From an uncultured Collinsella sp. (GTDB lineage Bacteria; Actinomycetota; Coriobacteriia; Coriobacteriales; Coriobacteriaceae), in assembly GCA_900551305.1 (NCBI GenBank), contig URVK01000135.1, positions 1 through 5,252 on the forward strand: a DNA stretch of 5,252 bases, read 5' to 3'. A program made the position numbers and the translations under genes. Below are positions 5,159 to 5,252 of this stretch, piece by piece (positions within the stretch are counted from its first letter, which is position 1; every line of letters begins with the position of its first letter). The notes beneath the pieces are model-generated. The model did not search any database. It was given only the letters and a program-made list of their open reading frames with translations, and was not told the origin of the DNA.

Positions 5159-5252
5159 ATGACGGATCAGGAAGCGCCCGAGCGCGTGCACGTGACGGCC
5201 GACGATATCGAGGCTGCCAACGACCTTATCGACTTTATCGAGGCATGCCCCA
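5159..5252 (+). CDS. Start of a divergent gene, probable M18 family aminopeptidase (3' end outside window)
   Basis: Only 31 codons are visible: MTDQEAPERVHVTADDIEAA and then NDLIDFIEACP. The ATG at 5159 is preceded by AAAGGGGAG (5147-5155), a strong ribosome site, and the frame stays open to the window end. The segment LIDFIEACP closely resembles the opening helix of M18 (aspartyl/leucyl-type) metallo-aminopeptidases, where a pattern like LLDFI.ASP.PFH is usual. Those enzymes are cytoplasmic, zinc-dependent and release N-terminal acidic or other residues from peptides. The metal ligands and most of the catalytic domain are outside the window, so the call rests on one short motif. The gene is divergent from the hydrolase, with 161 bp between starts; I find no clear promoter in that gap (TATGCT at 5119-5124 is a weak -10 candidate). 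Confidence 0.65.
   Translation, partial: MTDQEAPERVHVTADDIEAANDLIDFIEACP

Overview
The window looks like chromosome from a high-GC gut anaerobe of the Coriobacteriia, most likely a Collinsella-like actinobacterium. This is an inference from the GC-rich third codon positions, the type of 6-phosphofructokinase, the FtsX-type giant permease and the style of the intergenic repeats; there is no rRNA or other decisive marker here.

Layout from left to right. (1) Positions 1-1281, plus strand: the C-terminal part of a large FtsX/MacB-type ABC transporter permease whose start lies outside the window. (2) Positions 1282-1337: a short convergent junction carrying a 10-bp inverted repeat. (3) Positions 1338-2258, minus strand: an XRE-type DNA-binding protein with an unusual build: HTH domain, acidic linker, three histidine-bearing repeats of about 18 residues, then about four membrane helices. 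(4) Positions 2259-2691: 433 bp without a credible gene, filled with palindromic and direct repeats, including a 97-nt hairpin with perfect 23-bp arms. (5) Positions 2692-3771, minus strand: 6-phosphofructokinase with the Gly104/Lys124 (E. coli numbering) signature. (6) Positions 3772-3911: a gap with a G:U-containing hairpin and an extended -10 promoter candidate for the kinase. (7) Positions 3912-4997, minus strand: a membrane-anchored or secreted Ntn-hydrolase of the choloylglycine hydrolase/linear amide hydrolase superfamily. (8) Positions 5159-5252, plus strand: the first 31 codons of a divergent gene that looks like an M18 family aminopeptidase.

The genes do not form an obvious single pathway. 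The hydrolase, kinase and regulator share one strand, but gaps of 140 and 433 bp with hairpins suggest separate transcription units. No mobile-element transposase, CRISPR array, tRNA or rRNA is visible. The most unusual content is the 2314-2700 repeat region and the repeat-bearing membrane HTH protein.
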